A stretch of 64,000 nt of DNA from Leguminivora glycinivorella (Eukaryota; Arthropoda; Insecta; Lepidoptera; Tortricidae). Under the pieces are notes generated by a model, which saw only the letters and a list, made by a program, of their open reading frames with translations, had not been told where the DNA came from and made no database searches. The stretch lies in NCBI RefSeq assembly GCF_023078275.1, contig NC_062994.1, positions 11,975,545 through 12,039,544 on the forward strand, written 5' to 3'. The position numbers and the translations under genes are program-made. Positions 1 to 10,764 of the stretch are shown here, in pieces; the first letter of the stretch is position 1, and each line of letters starts with the position of its first letter.

Positions 1-79
1 TATTTAGAAATTGACGTAAATGCAGGGTGTTTGCAAAAAGACGATTAATTCTTAATGGTTTATTTTTAATTCTGAACTC

Positions 80-535
80 TACATAGGTTATAATCAGAGG
101 GCGGAATTGCTCATGGCAAAAATCAAACGTCAATAGAGTTGGAACGTTAAACTCTATCGACTATCGATTACACTGAAATTATCAGTATATTGTTGAGTTG
201 TTTTCGACGTAAGTACGCCAAGGATACTTCTTTATCCATTTGTTGACTGTTTTTCGTTTTGGATTAACCATTTTTTTCAAACGTGAATTAGTTTCAAAAG
301 GACTAGTGACAGAAATGGTAATTGTAATTATATGTCATACAATTTACTTTAAATCTAATCAAAGAGGTCAAAATCAAATGGTCGAATAGCTAATCAAAGA
401 GGTTTAAAGTCAGAAATGTAAAAGGAGACTGAATTTATCGATAGCTGAAAATGTCGATAAAATTTATCATTCCAACTCTATTGACGTTGGATTTTTGCCA
501 TGAGCAATTCCGCCCTCTGGTTATAATAATATATA
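80..535. repeat. Foldback/MITE-like element with long inverted arms
   Basis: The segments at about 86-150 and 455-530 are inverted copies of each other; both carry GAGGGCGGAATTGCTCATGG or its complement followed by a shared tract ending in TCAATAGAGTTGGA. The centre is AT-rich and non-coding. The layout fits a non-autonomous DNA transposon with terminal inverted repeats of about 70 bp. No transposase is visible. A short open frame crosses the right arm (451-765) but has no protein-like features. Confidence 0.7.
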
Positions 536-896
536 TCGTTTGTATACTTCATTTTTTCATTCATTTTGGAATTGATATTCGTCATCATCATCATTCCCTT
601 GTCCTTTTCCCATTATTTGGGGTTAGGCAGGAGATCATCTTCCTCCATTCCTCTCTACCAGCCGTCATTTCCATCTTGGGATCTATACTAACACAAAATA
701 TTAGAAAGAAAGAAGAAATAAGATTACAACTTTGCCCAAATGGCTTAACCTTGATGCAAAGTTGAAAGCTAAGTGAGCTTTTAATTGTAACTTAATATTT
801 TCGTTACATATTTGTATGTTCTTCATTAAAGGCAGACTAAATAAAAAACAACTTTTTTACATACAAAAATATTTCAATGTTTTACTCTTCATATTT
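536..896. other. AT-rich non-coding stretch
   Basis: No gene is recognisable. The only notable motif is CAACTTTGCCC near 729, a word that recurs in several repeats of this window. Confidence 0.5.
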
Positions 897-1140
897 ACCG
901 ACCTGTCTGGCCTAGTCGGTAGTGACCCTGCCTGCTACGCCGCGGTCCTGGGATCGACTCCCGGTAAGGGCATTAGCACAGATATTTGTTCCTGAGTCAT
1001 GGATATTTTCTATGTATATAAGTATTTATAATTTTATATATATCGTTGTCTGAGTACCCACAACACAAGCTTTCTTGAGCTTACCGTGGGATAAGTAGTC
1101 AATCTGTGTAAGAATGTCCTATATTATTTATTTATTTATA
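897..1140 (+). repeat. S1 tRNA-derived SINE
   Basis: The head holds a box A-like GGCCTAGTCGGTAGTGACCC and a decayed box B (GATCGACTCCC), followed by a body with CAGATATTTGTTCCTGAGTC and a tail ending in ATTTATTTATTTATA. Other copies lie at 5295, 11402, 12925, 23457/24181 and 38085, so this is a dispersed family. The box B is mutated in this copy. Confidence 0.85.
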
Positions 1141-1279
1141 TTTAATACTATAAATACTCCAATTGAATCGATGAAGTATATGAATGGATTTTTTTTTAAG
1201 TTGTATAGATTGAACACTTTTTTACTGTAACATAACATAAATGTAGGCAATATTAGGTAAATGCAAAATGTAAGCATAT

Positions 1280-1632
1280 AAGAGTTTTAAATGATTCACG
1301 GTTAGTTTCATTAGACTTATATTGACCGGGATATAAACCGTGATTTACCTTTTTGATTTTTATTGAGGTCCCGATATTTCGACGCAGCTGCATGCAATAT
1401 GCATCACGATCACGGGAAACTAAAGACGGTGGGTGGACGTCAAAGTTGCGTAGACAGCGCGCGATCTACCCTCATTCGCGGGCGTAGGCTGCGTTCACTC
1501 TCAGCGTTACCACTGGTCGCGATCGCGGTCTGTCCAAACACACCCCGTGATCATGATGCATGCAACTGCGTCGAAGTATCGGGAGCTCAATAAAAATCAA
1601 AATGGTAATCACGGACTATATCCAGTGCCTCA
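1280..1632. repeat. Foldback element with about 75-bp inverted arms
   Basis: The left arm (about 1324-1400) runs from GACCGGGATATAAACCGTGA to GACGCAGCTGCATG. The right arm (about 1555-1625) is its inverted, diverged copy. The left arm and its outer flank match the shorter perfect palindrome at 9355-9515. The GC-rich loop (1430-1540) is open in one frame (1363-1593) but codes nothing recognisable. Confidence 0.75.
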
Positions 1633-2119
1633 CGTACTGAAACAACTTCTTTGACTTTAGTATTTTATTTTTAAACTTCTCGGGGTAAATGTACAGATAG
1701 CTATATTTATATTAATTTTAAATTATTAATGCTCGAATCTTCGTACAAACGTTATATTAAGCACACATAAGACATACACCCTGTATGTTTTAGTAGGTAC
1801 CCAGTCCAACTTTGCCGTTCTGTTTCAACTTTGCACACTTAGCTTATTTCAATCTTCTGGGCAAAGTTGAAAAACAAATCTCATTTTCTAAAGGTAAATG
1901 TGTCAATTTGAAATTTCAATGTTAATTTGAGTAAGTCCCAAAAAGTTACATTTGGATTTCCTTATTTGTTACCAAATTTTTATACATTTTCGGTAAAAAG
2001 GAAAATTTCATACAAACTGCAGGCAGTCCCAGGGGACTTTTAGGGAAACCTGGTGGATTTTGCTCAGCATCATGAACTCTACCAGCCTACCAATTTTTAT
2101 CAATATCGAACATGTGTTC
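1633..2119. other. AT-rich non-coding stretch
   Basis: No gene is recognisable. Several CAACTTTGC/GCAAAGTTG words occur at 1807-1870. Confidence 0.4.
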
Positions 2120-2127
2120 CAAATGTA

Positions 2128-2330
2128 CGAGCATCTTCAGAATTTTGGACCCCCCCAATCGTAAGTTGTTAACAAAATTAACTCGCTGTCAGTTTTATGA
2201 CGATAAATAAGCATGAAATTTCTATAAAAATATGGTTTTTGTGTTAGTTACATAATCTTTAAGCGATAATTTACATTCGGAATGTGAAAAAAGTACAATT
2301 CTGAAAATGCCCGCACAAACTTTTTAGGAA
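2128..2330 (+). repeat. Fragment of a dispersed repeat also at 4730
   Basis: The stretch with GAGCATCTTCAGAATTTTGG, a run of C, then CTGTCAGTTTTATGACGATA matches 4733-4880, where the same sequence also recurs in inverted orientation. This copy is a single arm. Confidence 0.7.
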
Positions 2331-2584
2331 TCACTGATTTATAAGTACTGTCTGAATCACGTGTGTACAATACGTAGGAGATATGAGAGCTATATTTCCC
2401 TAAAAGGGACATTAAAAAACCTCACTACGCTCGACTGTAATTTTCACTCATCAATAAAAATAATATTTTTATATTCCAACCCTTTCACTGCCAATGATAT
2501 ATTAGATTACATACCTAGGCCAGTAAAGTAAGAAATGTCACATGGGGTTCTTCAAGAAGCAGGTATTTAGGGGTTCTCAAAGGT

Positions 2585-2690
2585 CGGCAATGCATAAGTG
2601 ACTCCCCTGATGTTGCTTATGTTCATAGGCGGCTCGTCTGCTCGTTAACTGCCTATTTAAGACCGCCTGTTGCTACCTATATGTTTAATG
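2585..2690 (+). repeat. LINE-type 3' end fragment
   Basis: The stretch with GGCGGCTCGTCTGCTCGTTAACTGCCTATTTAAG resembles the widespread lepidopteran tract built on a 'take-out' phrase of the form CATCAGGCGACCTGTCTGC, seen more completely at 21495-21600 and 22575-22690. It is decayed and non-coding. Confidence 0.5.
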
Positions 2691-2741
2691 TAATTCTGTT
2701 ATTTGTAAATTTGTTGTCTTTGTGGTGCAATAAAGAATATT

Positions 2742-3175
2742 TTCCCCTCACTAGCTCGGAAACACGTGTTTTATCTTTAATGCCAGCGGGTAAAATCGCA
2801 TTTTATCCACTAGTGGGTAAAGTAATTTGACCTTGAATATAGTAAAATTAACTGCTTTAAAATTGACAAGGGTAGGTGAATTTAGTAATGAAGATGATTT
2901 ACCACCTGTAGAACTACTGGAAGCAGTGATAAATGCATTTTTTGCGTTGTAGTTTCCTCGCTGTAGTGAGGGGAAAAGTTTTGTGTTACGGGTGCAAATG
3001 TATTTTACTTCTCGTGTATTGAAAAACTCGCTAAGTTCAGGATTCTATTTTCGAATCACTCGCTTCGCTCGTGGTTCAACTATAGCATCCTTTCACTTGC
3101 ACGTTTTTCAATTCCACACTCGGCGTTAAAATACAACTTTGCCCCCTTGTATAACAAATAACTATTACTTACTAA
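2742..3175 (+). repeat. M1 element, copy 1
   Basis: It starts TTTTCCCCTCACTAGCTCGG and ends CCCCCTTGTATAACAAATAA. The same 430-bp unit occurs at 5684 (-), 13789 (-) and 57010 (+). The central part reads as a protein-like frame in other copies but carries a stop here. M1 is probably a non-autonomous transposon. Confidence 0.8.
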
Positions 3176-3954
3176 CTTCATTAAAAAAAACACATATACT
3201 CGTAATTTTCGGCCGAGGCGGAGTCGAGGTCAACAAACTTGATCTGATCCTTTCTTATTTCCTAGCCAAGGTGTGTATACTAATATTTTTCTGTTTGACG
3301 CAGCCGGGAAGCGCTTACTTGAAAATTGATGCTTTCCGGCCGGAGAATAGAAAAATCCATGCATTTTTTTAAATATTTCCATTAACGGTCATTGGGGTAA
3401 AAATAAATAAGATTATGTGACTTTCCAGCCAGAAGGGTCCCTTCCTCATGATTCAATTGCAATAAGGACGCTTTAATCTGAAATTCGGTCAGAAATTCGT
3501 TCTTATTGGGAATTAAGCATAATAAGGGCCTTATAGCCATGGAATGACACATATTACTCACTGCAGAATTGCCTAACGCGATTCAAAATCATGTTATTTG
3601 CGTCTCTATCGCACTTGCTTATTTAAGCGACAGGGAGGCAGATAGAATCAGACCAAGATAAGTTAGCAGTGATTTTCCTAGCCTATACAGTGAAAGTGTT
3701 AGATACTTTTAATGTCGAGCTTATGCGCTGACTTGTTTGTTTATTTTAAACTTACACAGGCTATACTAACAAAATCGCTGCACTCTTAACTTGGTCCGAT
3801 CATATAATTTAATGGTTCTCCATGGTCTCTTACAATCCTATGTTAATGTTGGTTTTATACCTTGATGTACATAAAGATTAGTTATAATACTTATAATTAT
3901 AACGACTGGATCATTTCTTGAAGCTAAAAGTTACAATTTACAAGTGGTAGTCAA
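3176..3954. other. Non-coding stretch, no clear feature
   Basis: No gene can be supported. A GGAGGCAGATAGAATCAGAC-type tract at 3625-3650 and GTTAGCAGTGATTTT at 3661 partly resemble 8945-8975, suggesting old transposon debris. Confidence 0.35.
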
Positions 3955-4140
3955 TTGGCCCATTTCTCAAAACTGAAAGTTACAAGTTACTAGCGGAAGT
4001 ATATTTTCAACTTGTCATATTAGACATTGACAACCACTTGTAACTTGTAGCTTCGAGAAATGGACCTAATGTCTAATATGACAAGTTGAAAAGATACTTT
4101 CCACTTGTAACTTTCAGCTTTGGGAAATGGGCCCCAGTTA
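3955..4140. repeat. Foldback element
   Basis: Arms of about 65 bp (3958-4028 and 4070-4136) are inverted copies containing TTTCAACTTGTCATATTAGA and GAAAGTTACAAGTT. The outer words (GGCCCATTTCTC and GAAATGGGCCCC) match the hairpin elements at 23284 and 39738. Confidence 0.75.
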
Positions 4141-4299
4141 TTTACCTGATCTGTTTTATATCCTAATTACTAAAACGACAGTTTATCAAGTACAAAGTTA
4201 GATACAAATCGTGTCATTCACGAAGTCGCCTGCCTTGATCGCATTCTCATAATTTAAAGGTTAAATTCGAACATTTTGCACGACATATTGAATGACACG

Positions 4300-4490
4300 A
4301 CCGATTAAGTACAGATATAGTGCGAAAAGAGTTTCGTATTTATTCGGAAACGTTCGTATCTGTCATGCTAGTTCAGTCAATGTCAGTACATCTTGTACTG
4401 AGACTGACTGAAACAGCATGACACGTTCGTACGTTTCCGTAACAATTCGAAGGCAAAATCTTTTCGTACATCTGTATTTGACTTGGCAAA
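4300..4490. repeat. Foldback element
   Basis: GCGAAAAGAGTTTCGTATTT to GTCAGTACATC is mirrored by the reverse complement ending CTTTTCGTACATCTGTA. A one-arm copy lies at 6860-6960. Confidence 0.7.
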
Positions 4491-4727
4491 GTTGTCTTCG
4501 TAGTATTTGGGATATAAAAACAGAGCTTTCTAATTCTATGCTTGTATCTATTTTTATAATGTCCAGTTTATTTAAAACGTAGTGTAAGTACTCTACTAAA
4601 CTACTTGTAAGGATGTATAGTTGTATGTATTATTAATAACTAAGTGGGTGAATCCACTTAAAAGTAACGTGAGTCACGACTTCATTGAGTATTTGAACTA
4701 CAGCTGCAAATGAAAGGATCTATGCAT

Positions 4728-5035
4728 ATATACGAGCATTTTCAGAATTTGGGACCCCCCAATTAGCGAAAGTTGTTAACTAAAATTAAATCACTGTCAG
4801 TTTCGTGACGATAATTAACCATGAAATTTCTATAACAATATTGTTTTTGTGTTAATAACATAAACTTTAAGCGATTCTGAATGTAGATTATTCAGAATGT
4901 GAATAAAGTATTTTTTTAAACAGATTTTATACTAAATTGTCGTCACAAAACTGACAGTGAATTAATTTTTGTTAACAACTTTCGCTAATTGGGGTGTCCC
5001 AGGATCCAAATAAAAATGCCCATACGGAAAGTAAC
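4728..5035. repeat. Inverted-repeat element
   Basis: GGGACCCCCCAATTAGCGAAAG at the left and CTTTCGCTAATTGGGGTGTC at the right enclose further inverted matches, including the CTGTCAGTTTCGTGACGATA arm. It is related to the single arm at 2128. Confidence 0.75.
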
Positions 5036-5294
5036 ACTTATTTATTTAGAGATAGATTATCATTTGAACTTACATCGTGAATAAATATAACATGCCAGAA
5101 AATCGTGACTCGTGTTACTCTTACCGCGGATTGACCCAAGTACAGTCAGTCAGAAATGGCGATACGGACGAGGTGTTCTAAATTATCTACATCTTCAAAC
5201 ACATTTATGCTCATGACATTATACAGGCTGAAATAAAAAAGGCCGTTCAAACTTTACACAGTGACTTTTGAGGTCATTATGAACAACGGGACCA

Positions 5295-5535
5295 ATGCGA
5301 CCGGTCTGGCTCAGTCGGTAGTGACCCTGCCTGTTGAGCCGCGGTCCTGGGTTCGAATCCCGGTAAGGGCATTTATGTGTGTGATGAGCACAGATATTTG
5401 TTCCTAAGTCATGGATGTTTTCTATGTATATAAGTATGTATTTATCTAGTTAAGTATGTATATCGTCGCTTAGCACCCATAGTACAAGCTTTGCTTAGTT
5501 TGGGGCTAAGTTGATCTGTGTAAGGTGTCCCCAAT
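5295..5535 (+). repeat. S1 tRNA-derived SINE
   Basis: The head has an intact box A-like CTGGCTCAGTCGGTAGTGAC and box B GGTTCGAATCCC. The body and tail match the 897 copy and end in TATTTATTTATATTTTATTA. This is one of the best-preserved S1 copies on the plus strand. Confidence 0.85.
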
Positions 5536-5683
5536 ATTTATTTATATTTTATTATTTAATGCTGAAATCGCGAAAAAAAATTGGCTGTTCAATAGAAAGG
5601 AGCGGCATCATGACAGTCGAAATGTATAAATATGAGTATGAGTATGAAACAGCCTTTTTTTGCGATTTCAGCATTGGTCCCAT

Positions 5684-6126
5684 AATAATAGTTATTTGTT
5701 ATACAAGGGGGCAAAGTTGTATTTTAACGCCGAGTGTGGAATTGAAAAACGAGCAAGTGAAAGGATTCTATAGTTGAACCACGAGCGAAGCGAGTGGTTC
5801 GAGAATCGAATCCTGAACTTGCGAGTTTTTTAACACACGAGAAGTAAAATACATTTGCACCCGAGTGTAACACAAAACTTTTCCCCTTACTATAGCGAGG
5901 AAACTACAACGCAAAAAATGCGTTTATCACTGCTTCCAGTAGTTCCACAGGTGGTAAATCATCTTTATTACTAGATTCACCTACTTTTATCAATTTTAAA
6001 GCAGTTAATTTGACTTTATTCAAGGTCAAATTACTTTACCCACTAGTGGATAAAATGCGTTTTTACCCGCTGGTATTGAAGGACAAAACACGTGTTTCCG
6101 AGATAGTGAGGGGAAAAAGTTGTTTA
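5684..6126 (-). repeat. M1 element, copy 2 (inverted)
   Basis: It is the same unit as 2742-3175 in reverse orientation, from ATAGTTATTTGTTATACAAG to GAGATAGTGAGGGGAAAAA. Confidence 0.85.
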
Positions 6127-6224
6127 TTATAACCTCAAAAGTCCCTATGCTAAGTTTAAACGGTCCTTTTTCTTTCACCGTGTAGAATCTACTTCTATAG
6201 TTACAGAGAAAAAAAAAAATTTTA

Positions 6225-6420
6225 GTTGTTAAAAATTTGGTAACTAATTTGTTAACCCAAAAAAGTGGTGTGTAGATAAATTTGAACAAGAGGGCGATTT
6301 TTGAATCTCGCATATGGGATTTTGTCACTAAAATACCGGTTCAAAACGGTGACTTGCCTATTATTTTCAGTGACAATTTTCTGAATTTGAACGCGTGAGA
6401 CTCAAAAATCGGCCCGCTGG
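6225..6420. repeat. Dispersed repeat fragment
   Basis: The tract with TCAGTGACAATTTTCTGAAT and GAACGCGTGAG matches, inverted, 49620-49750. No coding is seen. Confidence 0.55.
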
Positions 6421-6735
6421 TCCGCTTAGCTTAGCTAATATTGTCTGTCTGTACCGTCACATATACTTAGCGTCGTTTGTACAGTTCGCTTATGTATGTT
6501 GTACATAGTTATTGGCGGGGAGTAGTAATAATAACTCGTATAGCATTTTCTTGCTTGCTCATTATTAAAACAAATGATAGTGTTGCTTATTACTGTAGTG
6601 TTATTTACAGTTTGGCAAAAAAGAGAATTTATTTTTTGTCAAAATATTAATCCGTTTTTAGAAACATTTTTAAGGGAATGAATAGTGTCAACGCTGTATA
6701 GTCGTCTAGTTTTCTTACATAAATCGATTTGTAAG
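6421..6735. other. Non-coding stretch
   Basis: No gene, RNA or clear repeat is seen. Confidence 0.4.
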
Positions 6736-6965
6736 GCCTGCAACAGACAGTCTTAAAATTCATAATCTGAATAATCAAAATCTTTTAAAAATCAGATCGG
6801 GTGCACGGATTTCCATACAATTTCGCATCTGTCCACACACAGATTGTAAACCAAGTACAAACGTAGTGCGAAAAAGGCTTCCTTCGTATTTTTCCGGAAA
6901 CGTTCGTATTTGTCATGCTAGTTCAGTCAATGTCAGCTCAGTACATCTTGTACATCTGTACATAT
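6736..6965. repeat. Composite of two transposon ends
   Basis: AACAGACAGTCTTAAAATTC at 6741 matches the terminal repeat of the element at 61878-62632. The part from 6860 on matches one arm of the foldback at 4300-4490. Confidence 0.6.
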
Positions 6966-7428
6966 TACGTACTTGTATTGTAAATTGTTATAATGAGGGC
7001 AATACAAATGCTGTAATTGTATAGTATAGATATAATTACTACCTCCTGTCCGACGCAAGACGCTTTAGTATATCTGACGCACCATAGGATACCTATTCGA
7101 ACTACCTATATGAATTGATTTCATTTTGACACCTTTCTCAGTCGACCTTCTAAGTATTACGATATCCTTTGAGTGATATTTTAGTTAAAACATAATGAGG
7201 TAATTTGATCTAGTTCGAATAGGTAGGTCTTTAACGTAATTCCTAGTAGCTATACAGTAAACATGTCAAAAAAATATTTTTTTTTTATCATGCAGAAACG
7301 TCTGCGAGCGATATGACACATATTTTTAAATTAAAGGATGAATGGAAAAATTCGCCACCGTAAGAATTAAGAAGAGGTTTAAGAATTAAGAGAATGCATG
7401 GATAAATTCGCACATCCAGCAGACCCGC
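6966..7428. other. Non-coding stretch
   Basis: No gene is recognisable. A diffuse repeat of AATTCGCCACCG / AATTCGCACATCC type and AGAATTAAGA direct repeats occur at 7350-7415. Confidence 0.35.
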
Positions 7429-7429
7429 C

Positions 7430-7743
7430 GGCCTACCATGCTTCCAATTTTATCACTTATCCACATAAGACATCTGTCACTCTCACACTGACATACTTGC
7501 TAAAGCGTGACAGACGTCTTATCCACGTGGATAAGTGATAAAATTAGAAGCATGATACGCCGGCAGGCAGGCAATCATGGTCGCGCGATAAACGATAAAA
7601 CATCGGGCCGTCCCTATCGCACTTACAGATAGGGGATCTACGTGGATAAAGCATCCGTCATGTTCTGGCAAGTATGTCAGTGTGAGAGAGACAGATGTCT
7701 TATCCACGTGGATAAGTGATAAAATTGGAAGCATAATCACTCG
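7430..7743. repeat. Foldback element, double hairpin
   Basis: GCTTCCAATTTTATCACTTA at 7440 is mirrored at 7530-7555 and again at 7700-7735, with the palindromic core CTTATCCACGTGGATAAG at 7520 and 7699. One hairpin (7437-7556) is followed by a third inverted arm, consistent with two overlapping insertions or a partial duplication. Confidence 0.75.
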
Positions 7744-7744
7744 G

Positions 7745-7828
7745 CAGGTCTCCGTGGCGCAGTAGGGATTGCGATCGCTCAGGCAAAGCCAGAGGTCGCA
7801 GGTTCGTGTCCTGCCGGAGGTGTGAATT
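7745..7828 (+). repeat. tRNA-like head of a SINE
   Basis: GTCTCCGTGGCGCAGTAGGG resembles a tRNA 5' half with box A, and GCAGGTTCGTGTCCTGC forms a perfect T-arm with a box B-like loop. The anticodon arm does not fold convincingly, so I call it a SINE head or tRNA pseudogene rather than a functional tRNA. Confidence 0.55.
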
Positions 7829-8394
7829 TTTCCTTTAATTAAAAAATATGTGAATAATTAATTCGTTATTTTTGTATTTTTCAACAGGCTTGTAATGTGT
7901 TGTATTGTACCAAGTGGTTATTCTGAAAACTTGGTATCTCCTATGAATTTTTGTGTTTTGTACCGTTCGCTTTTATTAGAAATAGTACTGTGTACTGCAA
8001 ATTACCACTTACAGTACTAAAAATCTGTAGGTAAACTAATAACAGTTTTTTTAAATCTCATTAACAGTTATATTGATGCATAAATTTCTTTCTCCTAATG
8101 TTTCAATTACCTTGACTTACATTTATTACATACAAAATAATACAAGTGTATTTAATCCACATAACTGTCATGAGATTTTTCGTTTTACAACTTTGCCCAC
8201 CCTGAATGATCTGGGCAAAGTTGTAACAAAATGAAAATTGTATTTTTTGATGTGGTGACTGTGTATGTATTAGAAATATTGAATCTAAGAGTATGTATCT
8301 GTTAAAGTTTTAATAAAAGAATACGTGTTTAAACAGCATTTTTTCTTGTAATCTTAAAACTAAAGTTTTATATAAAATCATTGTCGAAATAAGC
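7829..8394. other. AT-rich non-coding stretch
   Basis: No gene is seen. An inverted pair of CAACTTTGCCCA/TGGGCAAAGTTG-like words flanks 8189-8224. Confidence 0.4.
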
Positions 8395-8396
8395 CC

Positions 8397-8743
8397 CCCA
8401 TTCACGGTATGATATATCTGTACGATCCGTCGCAACAGATTAATCGAAACGACCAATCGACAGTGTATGTCAACATCGTTAACGATTTTTGATCGCATAC
8501 GATACCGCAAATTGCAATAAAATCCCGTGCGATCGAAAGTGTGTGGCCCCTTGCGACCACCGATTCTATGTTTATCTCATACTTACCTACTGATTTTATC
8601 CGTCTCGTGCGACGGTGGCAGGGGTGGGGCGGGGGGAATCGTTTACGATCGATCGCCTTGTGTGTGGCTGGCGCTCTTGATGCGACCGATCGTTCTCGGT
8701 ATCTGTCCGATCGCACGAAGCGATCAATCGTACCGTGAATCTG
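8397..8743. repeat. CGATCG-rich element with short terminal inverted repeats
   Basis: ATTCACGGTATGAT (8400) and ATCGTACCGTGAAT (8727) form imperfect terminal inverted repeats. The interior is unusually rich in GATCG words and open in several frames on both strands, as expected of a repetitive palindromic composition, not of coding. Confidence 0.6.
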
Positions 8744-8955
8744 GAGCTACGGCACTGGTCCCACCGCGAGCTAGTAAACCCCGGGGAAATAAAAGAGACA
8801 CGGCGATGTTTATAGTTACTCGCCCAGCGGTGAGCTATCAATATCGCCGTGTCTCTTTTATTTGCACGGGAGTGATTATGTTTTGTTCGTTTTTATAGCC
8901 GATAGCTCATGGCTTACTCGTACTAGCTCGCGGTGGGACCAGTGCCATAAGGTAA
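8744..8955. repeat. Foldback element
   Basis: GCACTGGTCCCACCGCGAGC near 8752 is mirrored by GCTCGCGGTGGGACCAGTGC at 8928. Inside, AAATAAAAGAGACACGGCGA (8789) and its complement (8842) make a second inverted pair. Confidence 0.8.
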
Positions 8956-9354
8956 GTTAGCAGTAATTTTGATAACACAGCATGTGCGAGAAATCATGAT
9001 TCCTTAAAGTTTGACGCAACTCGCTGCTGTGCAATCATAATCGCTGTCAACTTGTTTTGGTCTAATTTTTAATTTACTGAATCCAATAAGAAATGAATTA
9101 AGTTGCGACTCTTGTTACTAGTTGTTACAAATAGTTTAGTTCAGCTAAATAAAAATAATTCAAATAAAACATCAAAATACAATAAAAAATACTTTATTCA
9201 ATCAAAATCTATGATACTTTCACTTGTCAAACTAATTAACCTATTACTTATTCTATAATATGACAATTTAAAATGACAGAGGTTATGAGTAAAGCATAAC
9301 TTTAGTCCATGGTCTGAAAAGTTTATGCGAACTGCTACGTGAAAAGAAAATATT

Positions 9355-9516
9355 AAGAGTTTTGAATGATTCACGGTTATTTTCATTAGACTTATATTGA
9401 CCGGGATATAGACCGTGATTACCTTTTTGATTTTTGTCGAGCTCCCGATATTTCGACAAAAATCAAAAAGGTAATCACGGTCTATATCCCGGTCAATATA
9501 AGTCTAAAGAAAATAT
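9355..9516. repeat. Near-perfect palindrome
   Basis: An arm of about 56 bp (9390-9445), starting AGACTTATATTGACCGGGAT, is repeated inverted at 9459-9514 around a 13-bp spacer. It shares its arm with the longer element at 1280-1632. Confidence 0.85.
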
Positions 9517-9958
9517 TATTATACGTAGCGTAGATCACATTTATTTAAAATAATTAAAATACCAGTAGGTACATTTTTATGCAGCAAAAATAGCAAAAAA
9601 AACCCCTTTAGTCTGTTTTCGTAATTGAGATTTGGTAATTAACTACGAAAGAACGTATATTCATCTATTTATATTTTGTGTTTCTATACGCCAGTATTTT
9701 GCTGCAAACATATTTGTAATTTTCTCTGAACAAAATTTATAAATATACGCAGAAAATTAAATCGATATGTAATGACATTTTTTGTTAAACAGGGTTTAAT
9801 TGCATATTTTCTAATTTTACCTTAGACGTTTCGAGAACAGCCTCAGCTTTTGTAGATAACTCAAATCAATATTCACGACAACTTTGCCCATATTTATTCA
9901 ACATTGCCCGAATTAGGTTGAACTCGTGCACATAGCAACTTTGCCCCAAAATAGTTAT
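9517..9958. other. AT-rich non-coding stretch
   Basis: No gene is seen. CAACTTTGCCC words occur at 9880 and 9936. Confidence 0.4.
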
Positions 9959-10320
9959 TTGTTTTACAAGGGGGCAAAGTCGTTGTTTAACCGCACGTGC
10001 CAATATTGATATCCGAGCAAGCGAAAGATTCCAAGTGGAATCTTGAGCGTTGCGAGGGTTTCAAGGCACGTAGGTTAAACAAACTTTGCCGCCGAGTGAA
10101 ACACAAAATTTTTCACTACACCAACACGAACAAAATACTGACTATAAAACATCAAACTAAATCAAATCTATCAATTTATTCAATATTTATGATTCAAAAT
10201 CATCATTTATATAGGTAAATTCTACCAGCTGAAGATATCAAGTTCAAATTTGTATGAAATTACTTTGCACTCTTGTGGATAAAATGTAATTTTACTATCT
10301 GTTTTCGAATAGCAAAGTAA
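9959..10320 (+). repeat. M2 element (M1-like)
   Basis: It starts TTTGTTTTACAAGGGGGCAAAG like the inverted M1 end, then diverges (CTTGAGCGTTGCGAGGGTTTC, AACACAAAATTTTTCAC). Related sequence is at 13185-13395 and, inverted, at 63725-64000. Confidence 0.7.
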
Positions 10321-10334
10321 GCCTTTATGGTGTA

Positions 10335-10612
10335 ATAATACATTACGATACAAGTGCGTAAAAATAAAAATAAAAAATATCTTCAGTACAGACGGTGTTT
10401 TTTTACGCACTAGTGCGTGAAGTGGTTCATTATATGCCAGGTCGAAACTTCGAAGGGCCATCAGTACTGAAAAAAGTCGTACGATACACGTGCGAAAAGG
10501 AAATTCGTAACTCGTGTCGATTTAAAACACTCCCTTCGGTCGTGTTTTGATTTATCGCCACTCGTTTCGAACTTCCTTTTTTACGCACTTGTATCGTAAT
10601 GTACTATTAACT
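10335..10612 (-). repeat. M3 element
   Basis: TTACGATACAAGTGCGTAAAA at the left is mirrored by TTTTTTACGCACTTGTATCG at the right. Internal words (CTTCGGTCGTGTTTTGATTT, CGACACGAGTTACGAA) recur at 15530-15880 and 58135-58480. Confidence 0.75.
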
Positions 10613-10625
10613 TAGTCCACTTGTA

Positions 10626-10764
10626 TTAATATCTTCCATTCCTCTGCGATCGTTTGCTGGCCCCGCACGGTATGAACACTTGGTACTTGGGAGTGTTGCC
10701 CCCCTTTTCTAACACGGCACGTGTGAGCGAGAAGGGATCTAGCTTCTTCTTTACTACTAGGAAT
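10626..10764 (-). CDS. NKRF: Gene A exon 9 (R3H end and C-terminus)
   Basis: The acceptor TGTTTTCAG precedes an entry in phase 2. The exon reads FLVVKKKLDPF, the last strand of the R3H domain, then a 30-residue tail ending NGRY and TAA. Length is 139 nt. Confidence 0.85.

Noticed and set aside
1363..1593. 76-aa ORF with high GC
   Set aside because: It spans the loop and arm of a foldback element.
5340..5375. tRNA-type box B at S1 elements
   Set aside because: These are SINE heads without a complete cloverleaf and are repeated many times.
8310..8898. Overlapping ORFs on both strands
   Set aside because: They fall in a palindromic, GATCG-rich transposon and have no conserved motif.
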